The translations under genes and the position numbers were made by a program. The notes beneath the pieces are model-generated. The model did not search any database. It had not been told where the DNA came from and saw only the letters and a list, made by a program, of their open reading frames with translations. From Delphinapterus leucas (Eukaryota; Chordata; Mammalia; Artiodactyla; Monodontidae): 64,000 nt of DNA. Location: positions 2,444,384 to 2,508,383 of the forward strand of contig NW_022098037.1 of NCBI RefSeq assembly GCF_002288925.2. Direction: 5' to 3'. Positions 10,160 through 22,180 of this stretch are shown in pieces. Each line of letters begins with the position of its first letter. Position 1 is the first letter of the stretch.

Positions 10160-11200
10160 CATTCATTCAGTGAACAGCAGTCACCTCCTATGTGCTAAGC
10201 ACTGGGGATCATACTGAAGAGCACACTCATCAAGCAGAAATGACAGATACAGAGACTGAATAATCATGTGCTAAGAGTGGGGAATGGATATATACACAGG
10301 GCACTTGTGGAGGCAGCAGAGAGGGGTATTAGTAACAATCTGAAAAGGTAGAGTAGTATCTGAGACGGCTTCTTAGAGGAAATAGGAGATAAAAGTCCTG
10401 AACTGAGGATTAAAGATGAATAAGTACCTGGTAAAGAGGGAGGAGGACATGCCTCCCAGACAGGAGGCTGGAAATAGCATGCATAGGACCTGCAAGGGCC
10501 AGGCAGGGAAGGCAGGATGTGAGTTGCAGAGATGAGCCATGTCAGATCATCAAGCATGTACCTTGGGAGCATGCCAAGTACTAGGTTCTCTTTGGAGGAA
10601 CCAATAAAGGGTTTTAATCAGGGACGTGACACAAATTTAGAAATATGATTCTGACCACAGTGAAGAGAATGGCTTTGAGACGAATTAGACTAAGGGCAGT
10701 GATGTAGTCTTAGTGTGTTTGCGCTGCTATAACAAAGTACCATGACTGCGTGGCTTATAAACAACAGAAATATATTTTCACAGTTCTGGAGGATGGGAAG
10801 TCCAAGATCAAGGTGCTGACAGATTCGGGCCTGCTTTCTGGTGCACAGGAAGCACCTTCTCACTGTGTCCTCACATGGGAGAAGGGATGAGGGATCTCTC
10901 TGTGGCCTCTTTTATAAGAACACTTATCCTATTCAGGAGGGCTCTGCTCTCATGACTTAATCACCTCCCAAAGCCTCCACCTCCTAACAACATTACCTTG
11001 GGGGTTAGGGTTTCAAGATATGAACCTGGTGCAGGGGGCAACACAAACATTCAGACCATAGCATTCATCATTTAGGAGACTGTTTAGTCCTCCAGGTAAA
11101 GCACACTGAAGGCCTGAACCATCAAAAGATTAGAGAACTATTTGGAAGGTGAAATAAGCAGAGCTTGATCAAAGATAGTGGATTTAAACTGGAATGCATC
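10160..11200 (-). mobile_element. L2 LINE fragment, split by a MaLR LTR
   Basis: Antisense L2, beginning with the 3' end ('cctatgtgctaagcactggg') and running through 'ggttttaatcagggacgtga' and 'atatgattctgaccacagtg'. Interrupted at about 10711-11063 by an LTR, then continued by 'ggagactgtttagtcctcca'. Boundaries approximate. Confidence 0.65.
10714..11063 (-). mobile_element. MaLR-type solo LTR (MLT1-like), antisense
   Basis: Reverse complement of an MLT1-like LTR: 'gctgctataacaaagtacca', then 'cacagttctggagg', 'agatcaaggtgctgacag', 'tgtgtcctcacatggg' and terminal 'cagaccatagca'. No internal retroviral sequence. It is inserted in L2. Confidence 0.8.
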
Positions 11201-11538
11201 TAGAAGCTACCTGTTGTACATTAGGTGGGCTATTGGTTTGAGAAGGCTTTTTAATATTTAATAATTATCCTATAAGCTCTAGTCTTCAAAGTGTTTTAAA
11301 CATTAAAGGTATGAACAGAAATTTAATAGTTTCCAACATCTGTTGAACATCCCCCTCTTTAATACCTACAGATATGAATTGTGATTTATTTTTGAATATG
11401 GACCCATCTTTTGTTTGGGGGATAAATTCTACATGGTCAGGGAGGACTCCTCTTTTCATATACTATTGTATCTTTTCCTGGTATTTTACTTCAGAGCTTC
11501 AATTCTATTTTCATAAGCAATATAAACTTATAATTATC
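11200..11538. other. Unassigned AT-rich DNA
   Basis: No recognised repeat or gene. A frame beginning at 11374 stays open only because it runs into the antisense SINE at 11553. Confidence 0.4.
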
Positions 11539-11552
11539 TTTGCTAGATTTTT

Positions 11553-11756
11553 TTTTGTTTTTTTGTGGTACGTGGGCCTCTCACTGTTGTGGCCTCTCCC
11601 GTTGTGGAGCACAGGCTCCGGACACGCAGGCTCAGCGGCCATGGCTCACGGGCCCAGCCGCTCTGCAGTATGTGGGATCCTTCTGGACCGGGGCACGAAC
11701 CCGTGTCCCCCGCATCGGCAGGCAGACTCTCAACCACTCCACCACCAGGGAAGCCC
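11553..11756 (-). mobile_element. Young CHR-type SINE
   Basis: Antisense copy of the same subfamily as 9676-9872 but with an intact B-box region ('cacgaacccgtgt'). Flanked by an exact 14-base duplication 'tttgctagattttt' (11539-11552, 11757-11770). The T-run is interrupted by G. Frames through it on both strands are fortuitous. Confidence 0.97.
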
Positions 11757-11770
11757 TTTGCTAGATTTTT

Positions 11771-12555
11771 GTATGGGGATAAGTTAGCTTCTTAACAAAA
11801 TTAGGTTAAATTAAATGATGTGTTTATCTGGTCTAGCATATTAGTTAGATTAAAAATGATGTTATAAGGTTATATTTTAAACCATATATGTTTATTATGT
11901 TACTTGTGAACTTTTAAGCAAGATGAATGGTCTTTTTATGCCTATCTTTATAACTTGAAACATAATATCTTCATTTTAAATTATTGTAGAGGGTCTGAAT
12001 CCCTTCTTTGCTTTTATTATATATAAATTGACCATATTAGTCATAACAATGACTTATTTGATGCTGGGTCATCAACTTCCTATTATAAAATTATTCCTGT
12101 GGGAAAACACTGACTCAAACAGCGGAGGTGAGGAAGCATTGCAGCAAGACAGGCTGTGGACTGTTTCCTGTGCTGTAGTGTGTTGTGCAGTAAGAGTGCT
12201 CTTCCATTTGTTTTTTTATGGCTGTGTTTTGATCTTTAAATCTGCTATCTTTTTTTTTTTCTTTCACCTGAGAGCAACTAGTTGATTAAAAGCCAAAGAA
12301 ACTACTAAGAATGCAAGCCTGAGGGGGTGGGGGTGGGGGAAGTTACACATTCCAGTAAAGTAGAGCAAATCAATTTAAAGCATTGAATTGTCACTTCATT
12401 TTACTGGGGAGTTGGCTACAAATGCACTTAAATTTTGTTCTAACCAATTCTTTCAATTGCCCCTTTAGTAAATTTAAGCCATTTTTTGGGGAAAAAAAGT
12501 AAGAAACACACGACAACAACAAAAACATCTTCACTAGCTTAGAATGTATATCAGT
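11771..12555. other. Unassigned DNA with a G-rich run
   Basis: AT-rich, no recognised repeat. At 12321-12340 three G-runs of about five each, separated by single T (ggggg-t-ggggg-t-ggggg), form a potential G-quadruplex on the plus strand. Confidence 0.4.
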
Positions 12556-13141
12556 TTTCTCTTTCTGCATAACAAATTGCCACAAATTAGCAGCTTCAAA
12601 TAACCCACATTTATTGTCACACAGTTTCTCTAGGTCAGGAGTGTGGCATGGCACAACTGGGTTCTCTGCTCAGGATCGCACAGGGCTACAGTCAAGGTGT
12701 TGGCCAGGGCCGCATTCACATCAACAGGCTTGACTGGGTAAGAATTCATTTCTAAGGTTGCTGGCAGAACTCGTTTCCTCGTGGCTACATGCCTGCAGCC
12801 CCTGCTTTTTGCTGGCTGTCAGCTGCAGGCTGCCCAAAGTTTCTTGTTAGCTTTTCCAACATGGCTGTTTACGTCATTGTCCTCACAAGTGGAGTTTCTT
12901 GCTTCGGGGAACATCCAGTCTCTCTTTTGAGGGATTTCATCTGAATAAGTCTGTCCCTTCCTCCTCCAACCTGAATAATCTCCCTTTTAATTGGTCAACA
13001 CGTGATTTAGGACATTAATTTCATAGGCAAGACTGTAGTTTTGGCTCCAAGAAAGTCATGAGTTCCACCCACACTCAAGGGTAAGGGATTATACAGGGTA
13101 AGAACACCAGGAAGCAGGATTCACTGGAGCCACCCTAGAAT
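12556..13141 (-). mobile_element. MaLR-type solo LTR (MLT1-like), antisense
   Basis: 'ctttctgcataacaaattgc' opens the antisense LTR, followed by 'cagtttctctaggtcagg', 'gtcaaggtgttggccagg', 'ccacccacactcaagg' and 'cactggagccaccctaga'. It looks like the same class as the host LTR at 22496-23421, in the opposite orientation. Confidence 0.75.
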
Positions 13142-13359
13142 CTTTCCACCAGAGAGTTTCTCATATTAATGTTTTATTAGAAAGTTATACTTTTTCTTTT
13201 AGAGTGAGGGAAAGGGGCAGTTGCTCAAGACTGTGGTTGTCAGCTGTGTCCAAAACATAATGGCATAGGCTTTTGATTTGGACATCTCACCTTTTGGTCA
13301 CACCCTCTGCCCAAGCCCTGTGTGCCACACAATGTGGGCCACCTGCTGCTCCCAAACAT

Positions 13360-13712
13360 GTCACTGTCCTTCATCATGATTTACCAATGATAAATGCTTA
13401 TCCTTGAAAACCTCTCCTTTCCCATTCTTACTCACTTTTCAAGACCTAGCTAAAATTATACATTCTGTAGTGGAGCTTCGATGACTTTCTCAGGAAGAGG
13501 AAACTTCTCTGTTCCCATGATAATTTTTAGAAGTCTTTTTCATATCAACTTTTATCTGGGGTTATAGCTATTTGTTTATATACCTGTTTCCTTGCTTTCT
13601 TTGTATCACAACTCATGGCTTCCTCTGTTCTGTATGTCTAGTCCAGTATCTCTAGTACAGGACTTGACACATAGTAGGTACTCCCTAAGTTAAACTTAAA
13701 TGAATGAGTGAA
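13360..13712 (+). mobile_element. L2 LINE 3' end
   Basis: L2 3' UTR text with the characteristic terminus 'acacatagtaggtactccct' and a GAATGAGTGAA end. Confidence 0.75.
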
Positions 13713-13839
13713 AAGTGAAAATGAGCTAGAGTAATAGTAAAATAGAAAAATAGAGTAAGAGAAAACAGGAAAACAACAGTATGGACAAACTATGTATACA
13801 ATGACAGAATTTTTACTGGGTTTTATCAGAATGTGAGGA

Positions 13840-14700
13840 TGGGAATGTGAAGGAGAATAGTTGTGACTAAGTCGATAAAGGTCAGATGATGGAGGGTCTT
13901 GAAATTTTCTAGGCTAGAAAATGTGGAGTTCACGGAGCTTTAAATCTAGTGGGGAATAGACACAAATAATCTCACAGATACATAATTTCAAGTTGTGAAA
14001 ATCTCTATAAAGGAAATGCACAGTGTGTTAAAATAACAATTAGCAAGGAGACCTGCTTTAGCAGAAGTCACCTTAATAAGCCACATTTGAGGTGAGACCT
14101 GAAGGTTGAGTAGGAGTTAGGTACTTGAAAGGTAAAGAGTGGTATAATCAGGCTGAAGAGGAGATTCAGAATCAGGTCCTGCAGAACCTTACAGGCCACA
14201 TTACCATTTTGGTATTTATCCTATAAACAATGGGAGGAAATTGAAAATTTTTAAACAAGGTGGGCCTGGAGTGGGGATGGGAGAGTGAGAGAGACAGATG
14301 ATTTGATTTGTCTTTTTTAAAAAGTTCCCTGAATAATAGACTAAAGGAGTAGAAGAATAGATGCAGAGAGATGAGTCTGGTTAGGAGACCTTTTAATGGT
14401 ACAGAGAGTAGAACCACAGTAACTTGATCTAGGGAATGGCAGAGGAGCTTGAAAGAATTGGACAGATTTAAGATATATTGTGGAGACTCAGTTGACAGGA
14501 GTTGGATATGGAGAATAAAGGAGAGGGAAACATTTCTAGCTTCCACGGCTAAATGAATGGTGGTGCCCAGAAAGAACGGTGGAATATGAACATGTTTGGA
14601 GATGTTGGACACCATCTGGTCTGCTTTGGGAATGTCAAGGTGTATATGTTGAATGGCCTGATGGATACGTGTGGGTCTTAAGTTCAGAGGAGAAATCTGT
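13840..14700 (-). mobile_element. L2 LINE fragment with a fortuitously long open frame
   Basis: Antisense L2 running from its 3' end up into ORF2 ('gaggtgagacctgaag', 'ttaagatatattgtggag', 'gttggacaccatctgg'). On the minus strand, 14172-14831 is open for 219 codons. The middle of this frame resembles the L2 ORF2 C-terminus, while its first part comes from antisense L1. The host repeat resumes at about 16398 after the L1 and SINE. Confidence 0.65.
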
Positions 14701-14713
14701 GTAAGAGATAATA

Positions 14714-16106
14714 AGGGTTCCCGTATATCAATGGTCAACTGGCCTTTGACAAAGGTGCCAAGACCATTCAATGGGGAAAGGAACAATCTCTTCAACAAAT
14801 GGTGCTGGGACAACTGGATATCCACATGCAAAAGAATGGAGTTAGACCCCTATGTCACATCATTTACAAACAAAAATTAACTTAAAATGAGAACTCAAAA
14901 GACCTAAATTTACGAGCTGAAACTTGAAAACTCTAAGTAGAAAACATAATGGCAAATCTTCATGACCTCGGATTTGCAAATAATTTTTTTCTCTTTTAAT
15001 GATTTCTTATATATGACATGAAAACAAAAGCAGCAATAACATAAAAGGATAATCTGGACTTCATCAAAGTTAAAAACTTTTGGGCATCAAAGAACACTAT
15101 CACAAGAGTAAAAAGTCAACCTACAAAATGGGAGAAACTATTTGCAAATCATATGTCTACTAAGGGTCTGGTATCCAGAATATATAAAGAACTCTTACAA
15201 CTCAGAAACAAAAAGACAAACAACCCCATTTAAAAATGGACAAAGGACTGGAATAGACATTTTTCCAAAGAAGATATATATAAATGGCTAAAAAGCATAT
15301 GAAACGATACTCAATGTCATTAGTCATTCATTAGGCAAATGCAAATCAAAACCACAAAGACATGCACTTTGCATCCATCAGAATGGCCATAATTTTAAAA
15401 CATGAAAATAACAAGTGTTGACAAAGATGTGGAGAAATTGGAACCCTCATACATTGCTGGTGAAAATCTAAAATGGTGCAGCCATTATGGAGATCAGTTT
15501 AGCAGTTCCTCAATAAGTTAAATATAGAAATACCAGATGACCCAGCAATTTCACTCCTAGGTGTATATCCAAAATATAAAAAAATTGAAAACAGGTATTC
15601 AAGCAAAAACTTGTACAATAATGTTTATAGCAGCATTATTCACAATAGCTAAAAAGATGAAAACAGCCCAAATGTCCATCAACAGATGAATGGATAAACA
15701 AAATGTGGTATAGCCATACAGTGGAATATTTTTTAGCCAGACAAAGACAAAGGGATGAAGTACTGATACATGCTACAACATGAATGAACCTCAAAAACCT
15801 TATGCTTCTAAGTGAAAGAAGCCAAATACAAAAGGCCCCATACTGTAAGATTCCATTTATATGGGATATCCAGAATAGGCAAGTCCACAGAGACACAAAG
15901 CAGATTAGTGATTGCCAGGGACTAGGGGTGTGAGAAAATGGGGAGGCCTGGGGTTTCCATTTGAGATGGTGGTAAAATTCTGGAACTAGGTAATGGTGAT
16001 GGTTGCACAATATTGTGAACGTACTCAACGCCATTGAATTGTACACTTTAAATGCGTGAATGGTAAATTTCATGAATATTTTACTGTAATTAAAAACAAT
16101 TAATCA
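14714..16106 (+). mobile_element. 5'-truncated old L1 (L1MA/L1MB-like)
   Basis: ORF2 C-terminal third plus 3' UTR: 'tttgacaaaggtgccaagac', the 'agcagcattattcacaatag' block and 'ccatcaacagatgaatgg', ending with the old 3' UTR ('gattgccagggactaggg', 'attgtacactttaaat') and an A-rich tail. Stops in all frames. It is inserted into antisense L2. The SINE at 16107 then landed in or beside its tail. Confidence 0.93.
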
Positions 16107-16380
16107 GGGACTTCCCTGAAGGCGCAGTGGTTAAGAATCCACCTGCCGATTCAGGGGACATGGGTTCGAGCCCTGGTCCAGGAAGATCCCACATGCCGCA
16201 GAGCTACTAAGCCCATGCACCACAACTACTGAGCCCACGTGCCACAACTACTGAAGCCCGTGCACCTAGAGCCAGTGCTCCACAACAGAAGAAGCCACCA
16301 CAGTGAGAAGCCCGCGCACCTCAAAGAAGAGTAGCCCCCGCTCGCAGCAAGACCCAACATAGCCAAAAATAAATAAATAC
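16107..16380 (+). mobile_element. CHR-type SINE (older, long form)
   Basis: Starts 'gggacttccctgaaggcgca', B box 'gggttcgagccc' intact, ends 'aaaaataaataaatac'. It sits directly at the A-rich end of the L1. No convincing target duplication is visible. Confidence 0.94.
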
Positions 16381-16397
16381 AACAAACAAACACACAA

Positions 16398-16870
16398 CAA
16401 TGAGATTCGTTGGCATCTAGATATTAATGAAAGCCTCAGTAAGGATGGGGTCGCCTAATAAGTTATAGAATGAGAAGGGGCTATAGTCAAGATTTAAGGA
16501 ATTCTAACGTTAAAAGACAGGTAGAGGAAAGTGCTTCAGTGCTGGAGACTGAAAAGAAGCCGAATAATGAGTAGGAGAGGAAATAGGGAAACGTGTTATC
16601 ATCACATAATTAGCGAAATCCTGCCGAAGGTAATAAAGTAGTGTTGAAGGTTTTGAAACAGTGATGAGATCTGATCTTTTCCTTAGGAAAGTTCATCTGG
16701 CAATAGTGTGCAAGGAAGATTAGAGGAGAACCTGGAGTGAAGGGGGGCAGTTAAGAACTATTCCACAGAAAAGGTAGGCTAGACTTAAGCAATGTCATGG
16801 AGGTAGAAAACTTTGACAACATGCCGGGATTGGTTGGGCTCTTACAGCTTGGAGTTTGGACATTAGATGT
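16398..16870 (-). mobile_element. L2 LINE fragment, continuation
   Basis: Text resumes where the L2 at 14700 stopped ('ggcatctagatattaatgaa' for the consensus-like 'agcatatagatggtatttaa'). From about 16650 there is a second antisense L2 stretch ('gatgagatctgatcttttcc', 'ggaaagttcatctggcaat'). Decayed. Confidence 0.5.
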
Positions 16871-17334
16871 TTTATTAACAGGAACATAAGGATTCAATAT
16901 TCCTCAGACCAGTGTGTGTTTGAGCTGGACTATTTTTCAGGCTTGTACCATCTTTTAGTTATGGTAAGATGCGCTTGATGCAGTATGTTTTTCATATATA
17001 TGAAATTTCAAATTCCAAGAGTCTTCTCCAAATTTAGGGATTATTCCATGCTCTATTAGTCAGTGTTTTAAGTAAGTTATATAGACTTCTGTCTGCACCC
17101 TTTTAGATTTTCTTTTAATGCAGAAAAATCATGTAATCATAGGGCTGGGGGGGTACCTTAGAGATCATTGATTTCAATCTGGTTTTCTGTGAGTGATAGG
17201 AGGCCCATGGAGGGTCTCTATTCCATGTACTAGTGGTGTCACCAGCCTTAGGGGCTTGTTTTTTTCTCTAGTTTTTCCCCTCCCTCTGTCAGTTGTTCCA
17301 CTGACTTTTCGGTGTTGTCAGATGGCAAAGGTAT
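16871..17334. other. Unassigned DNA
   Basis: No gene recognised. A short block at about 17140-17180 ('taccttagagatcattgatt') resembles text common in mammalian MIR/CR1-like relics, too short to assign. Confidence 0.4.
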
Positions 17335-17480
17335 CAGAATGTAGCACATATTTCATTTATTAATAAAGTACATCTTAAGAACCTACCATGTACTACTTAC
17401 TGTTTTAGGTTGTGGATATAAAGAAGAAAGCAGATGAGTCATGACCCCAGATTTTCCTATTTTGAGGGTAGTGTTTAATT
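17335..17480 (-). mobile_element. L2 LINE 3' end, antisense
   Basis: 'ttcatttattaataaagtac', then 'accatgtactacttactgtt' and 'ggttgtggatataaag', a decayed antisense L2 terminus. Confidence 0.6.
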
Positions 17481-19424
17481 AGTTTCCAGTACTCTTTTTA
17501 ATATCGCATAACATGATAATTTTCTTGGCTGCAGTCAAATAAAAAGTAAATGACATTTTATATATATATAATGTGAGGACTCAGGGAGAAGGGTTGAAGA
17601 ATGGATCCCCCATGGACATGGAATATGGATTTCAAGATTTAGTCAGTGTCGTAGTAGCCACATGTACTCGGCGTCATAATTCTTTTGCGTCTTGTAGTTA
17701 TCGTTTATAGCATGTACAGTGTAGTGTAACTTGGTGTGGAGTCAGGCAGCAGGTTCTTTCTATTCACCCAGATTTTCTGTTCTTGAAGCCTTTGATAGAT
17801 AGTATTCTTTGAGACATTCAACTCTTTTTGCTTTTATAATGAATTTTTGCTTATGAATTTTCACTTTGTCCTGGTGTTTATCAATCTGATGTTTGACTTG
17901 CTGTCTAGCATATGCAAGCATACTCTTACCTTCAATATAGTTTTGGAGTAACGGATGCCTTACTCCTGTGGTTCTGAGTAATACTGATAGCTGACTCAGA
18001 TCCCATCCTGTTCAGAGAGTCAGCAGTCATTTATTCAATCAATTTATTTGTTCAATTTATCCTGTGACTCTAAGTCCACACCCTGTTATCAGAAACACTT
18101 TGGGGCTTCAGAATTTATAATTCTTTGATTTAATAAAGGTAAGAGTTTATACCTTGTATAGTCTGACCATTCTGGCGGGGTCTGTAAGCAGCATCCTGTA
18201 ATCACACACATTAGTTGTTCCTTAGCAGAACAGGAATATTCACATTAAGTGGGATAAGGAAGGACTGTGGGCAGCCTTGTGTCCATGAGGGTCATGTCTG
18301 TTTTGACACCAAATGAGCTACAAAGGGACTTTTGGTTTTCAGAGGTTTGTGGATTTTGGAATCTTAGATAAGGGAATGTTTGCTTGCTTACGAACACGGT
18401 GAATAAGAGGTAGCGTTTTCACTCAAGGGACGCAGACACTTCTTGTTGTGTCCATTAGGCCTTTTCTGTTTGTTGTAAGCCAGTTCAAATGTGTTTAGAT
18501 TAAAAAAAAAAAAAGGGTGGTGGTGGTGGTGGAGTACCTTATTGATTCAAGAATTGAGAATTCTAGCAGACAGATTTTGGACAATGCTGTACCCAGGGCT
18601 CAAATGATACCATAGGCTGGGTTTCTCTTAATCTTTCACATGCCTTCTGTTCCGGGGATTTCGGTCTCTCTGCCTCTGTATGCTCTAGGGCAACTCTTTG
18701 GTGGTGGCAAAGATGGCTAGAGCAGCTCATTTCACAGTTAAATTTTCTAGGGAGGAAAAAGAGCCCCTCTTCCTGTTGGAGCATTCCCAGCAAAAATCTT
18801 CTTGCATTTCATTGGCTTTGATCTGGTCACATGCCATCTGTCACTGAGGTCAAGGGGTCACTGAGGTCAGGGAGATGAGATGTGCTGATTGGCTTAGACC
18901 TGGATCTAAGGAGACTCAGGAGAGTCAAGCACATGAACTGAGCAGGTGGGGCTTTCTCAAACAAAGATTGGGAGCTGTTGCCAGAGGACTTGGGGAATGT
19001 TGGGTGGCAAAGCATTGATGTAGCCCTGCTGGTTGACACTGGATTTTCTTTGTAATTAAAATTCTTCTGATGGAATTCAGTGGAGTTAATGTCAGTATCT
19101 TTTCAGCTATTTATAGCTTTCCTGCTGATCATATAGCAAAACATCATTACTCTTTTATATGTAACAAAATAAATATACAAGAGCCTGTAAGTCTAGAATC
19201 AGATTTGACTCTAATCTGAACTCATCATCAAACCGTAATCATTAGGAACTTGTATCCCCAAGGAGAATGTGGCAAGCCTTAAGGCTCTGAACAATGTCAT
19301 TAGGGAGGAAGTTCTGCTGGGGGATGCCTGGATTGTCTTTTTTAGTACAGGAATGATAACTCAAAGCTCTCTAGCTAGATATGTTGTTACTATTGTTTTA
19401 CTTTTTCATAAAGAAGCAGTTTTG
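17481..19424. other. Unassigned DNA
   Basis: No recognised gene or repeat apart from an A-run and (GGT)n at 18502-18532. Short open frames on the minus strand (18563-18793, 18827-19039) have no recognisable product or splice context. Confidence 0.4.
18515..18532. repeat. (GGT)n microsatellite
   Basis: About six GGT/GTG units directly after a 13-base A-run. Confidence 0.9.
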
Positions 19425-19664
19425 CAGGATGGTTAAGAATATACAGTCTGGAACCCAAATGCCTTCATTTGTATCTTTGCTTCAACTATCAATACTTACT
19501 TGGATGAGTTACTTAACTTCTTTGTACTTCAGTTTTCTTGTATGTAAAACAAGTGTTATGGTAGCATCTACCTCACTAGGTTGTTTTGAGGATCACATGA
19601 ATTATTACATGTAAAGTATTTAGAATGGGGCTTGACACATAGTAAGTGTGCTATGAACATTAGC
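19425..19664 (+). mobile_element. MIR SINE
   Basis: Nearly full MIR: 'ggttaagaatatacagtctg', the conserved core ('ggatgagttacttaacttct') and a 3' end 'gcttgacacatagtaagtg'. Confidence 0.85.
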
Positions 19665-19690
19665 TATTATTATTATTATTATTATTATTT
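19665..19690. repeat. (ATT)n microsatellite
   Basis: About eight ATT units grown from the 3' end of the MIR, a common origin for this repeat. Confidence 0.95.
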
Positions 19691-20990
19691 CATAGGGTAA
19701 CGCTAACTCTGAAATTCCCCATAGTGAAGTAGGAATCTTTACAGCATGGATATTAACATTTCTGTGCCTTTAACTAATATTGCTGGTGCCCTGTGTACAT
19801 TATTATGGGAAATACCATTTGTTTTATTATCAGGTTAAAGTTTAAAAAATAAGCCAACCATAATTTTTTTCAAAAAGCATTTATTTTGACACAAGAGGTT
19901 CCAGTCAGCCTTATAAACTTAGAAAGTGGAAATCTTCCCTGAACTGATGGAAAATGAATCCGATTTCAAATTCCAAACCAGATTCCTGTTTGTGTTGCTA
20001 TTCTTCTCCTAAAAGACAAAACCTGATGTTTTCACAGTGTATATAAAACGAATTTTAAAATCCATATATAGCACAGTGTTTACCACCCACCCCTGTCTGT
20101 GGTCATGAATATCACAAATTCTTTAAATTTCCCAAACATGAGATAAATGTCAGACCATTCTGTAAACTGACTTTATGAAGCATGTCTGAGCTGAGCTTTC
20201 TGACATTCACACCAATGTTTCCATAGTAACTAATGTGTTCAGAAGGGGAAAAGCAGGAGGAGATGAAAAACAAAGGAGATGATCCAAATAAAAGAGATGC
20301 ATAAGTAAGGGAGAGTAGAAGGTTCCATAAACTTTGAACCATTGCTTCTTGCAGGAGACAAGCATTCTTGTTCACAGGAGCAACTTGCCCCGCTGACTGA
20401 CTGACTCAGGGGTCCTTACTGGAAAAAACTCCCAAAGCTTGACCAAGTGACACCCGACTACACTTGGACAACGACACAACGATGCTAATTTGGAATATTC
20501 CTTTCCCCCTTTTATTTTAATCTTATTTTTTCTCTGTTTGGAGGTCCCTTAGTTACCACGGTAACAGTGAAGTAATTTGTGCCTGTCACTGAACTGTCAA
20601 AAAAAAAAATGCAGTATCAAGTCAATTTAAAGAATAGTTAGAAACAGGGTGGGGGAACATAGGTGTTAGTGATCATCACAATTTGCAAATATTGAAGTAA
20701 AGAATGCTAGAACTCTACTAAAATATAGGTTCTCTTTTCACATCTTATTAAACGGTGGCCTATCAGTTGCATTTAAGAGCAGATTTTAATGATCAGTTAT
20801 TCTCTTATGATGTCCAGAGCACGGCACCTTTTCCCCACTCAACTTCAACGAACTTACTTCTATGAAAATGTGTTTAATCCCCAAGTTGTTTGTAGGCTTG
20901 ATCAGGTCAATGGTTAGAGATGAATAGTTTTTTTTCTGAATCATTTGGGGAGAAAAATACAGGCATCTGACTCAGGGAAATAGTACTTAT
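19691..20990. other. Unassigned single-copy-looking DNA
   Basis: No repeat or gene recognised. Includes the X-box-like palindrome at 20552-20565 and direct tgac/tgactga motifs at 20393-20405. Confidence 0.4.
20552..20565. promoter_or_regulatory. RFX X-box-like palindrome
   Basis: GTTACCACGGTAAC: two perfect inverted GTTACC half-sites with a 2-base spacer, fitting the GTNRCC-N(0-3)-RGYAAC site bound by RFX dimers. No recognisable promoter is adjacent. Occupancy is unknown. Confidence 0.5.
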
Positions 20991-21456
20991 TGATAAGCAA
21001 AATCGTGGCCCCTCAAAATCTCCACATCCTAACCCCCCAAACTTGTGACTATGTTACCTTACATGGCAAAAGAGACTTTGCAGATATGATTAAATTAAGG
21101 ATCTTGACACAGGAAGAGTATCCTGGATTATCCAGGTGGGCCCAAATGTAATCTCAAGGGTCCTTATAAGGGGGAGGCAGGAACGCCAAAGCCAGAGAGG
21201 GAGGTGTGATGGCAGAAGCAGAGATCAGAGTGGTGTGGGCCCAGGAGCCAAGCAACGCAGGCAGCGTTTAGCGCTAGACAAGGCAGAGAAACGGGTTCTT
21301 CCCTAGAGCTTGCAGAGGGAGCACAGCCCCGCTGACACCTTGGCTTTAGCCCAGGGACACTTCTGGCCTCCAGAACTGTTAGGGAACAAATGTGTGTGGT
21401 TTTAAGCCACTAAGTTTGCAGCGATTTGCTACAGCAGCAGTAAGAAAATAATACGG
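20991..21456 (+). mobile_element. MaLR-type solo LTR (MLT1-like)
   Basis: 'aaaatcgtggcccctcaaaa', 'gactttgcagatatgatt', 'aaattaaggatcttgacac', 'gggtccttataag', 'ctggcctccagaactg', 'taagccactaagtttgcagc' and a terminal 'aataatac' follow the standard order of an MLT1-like LTR. Complete-looking, no internal region. Confidence 0.85.
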
Positions 21457-21989
21457 CACTGTTTGCAGTCTCTGGTCCCACCCTCTAAGACAGGGTCATC
21501 TGATACTTACTCTTACTTGGCAGAAGAAAACGGAGCCAGCTCTGACTAGGCTGAACATTCTGAGTGTCACTAACTGAGGGTCCCATGGGTGGGTCTCTGT
21601 CTGTGCGATACTTTAGGGACCTTACATCTGGTCCAGGGACCAGGACTCTGGTTATGGCAGGCCAGCTACTGAGGCAACACAGACCTCTGAAGGCCTGGCT
21701 TGAACACCATGAGAGGCCAAGTGCTTCCAGGTCCTGGGTGAAAAGTCCTTGAGAAAGAGAACTCTTGCGTTCATAATCTATCTCTCTATGAAAGGACACC
21801 TGTTGGCTTGTCTTTCCACCTAGATTGTACATGTGTCAGTGCTAGACATCCTGCTTTATGGAAGTCTGTAAATCTCACAGTTCCCAGCACCATTCTGGGC
21901 ACCCAGTAGATGTTGTAAGAAATAGCAACTCCTCCTTCCCTGAGCTGCTTCCTAGGTAGGTTTTATTTTATCTTTTCCAATTATTTTAC

Positions 21990-22180
21990 CCTTACCATCC
22001 AGGTACTGTGTAAAGCACCTGATGTAAATTATCTCATCCGATGCTTACGACTCTGAGGGAAAACTTGTTTTTGTTTTACTGACCTCAAAACAGAGATTCA
22101 GTGACTAGACTGAAACTTAAAAAGTGAGTAAGTAGCAGAGCTGGGCTCTGAACCCAGGTGTGTCTTCCTGACCCCTCCAC
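21990..22180 (-). mobile_element. MIR SINE, antisense
   Basis: 'aggtactgtgtaaagcacct', 'ttatctcatccgatgcttac' and 'gcagagctgggctctgaacc' are antisense MIR. Confidence 0.8.

Noticed and set aside
11374..11787. 137-codon plus-strand open frame
   Set aside because: Its second half is the antisense CHR SINE. Equivalent frames occur in the SINE copies at 9694, 37072, 43032 and 56756, so it is not a gene.
15636..16073. 145-codon minus-strand frame
   Set aside because: It is the antisense of the L1 3' end at 14714-16106.
16107..16200. tRNA-like head with A and B boxes, as a tRNA gene
   Set aside because: It is the 5' head of a CHR SINE, which derives from a tRNA but does not fold into a functional one here.
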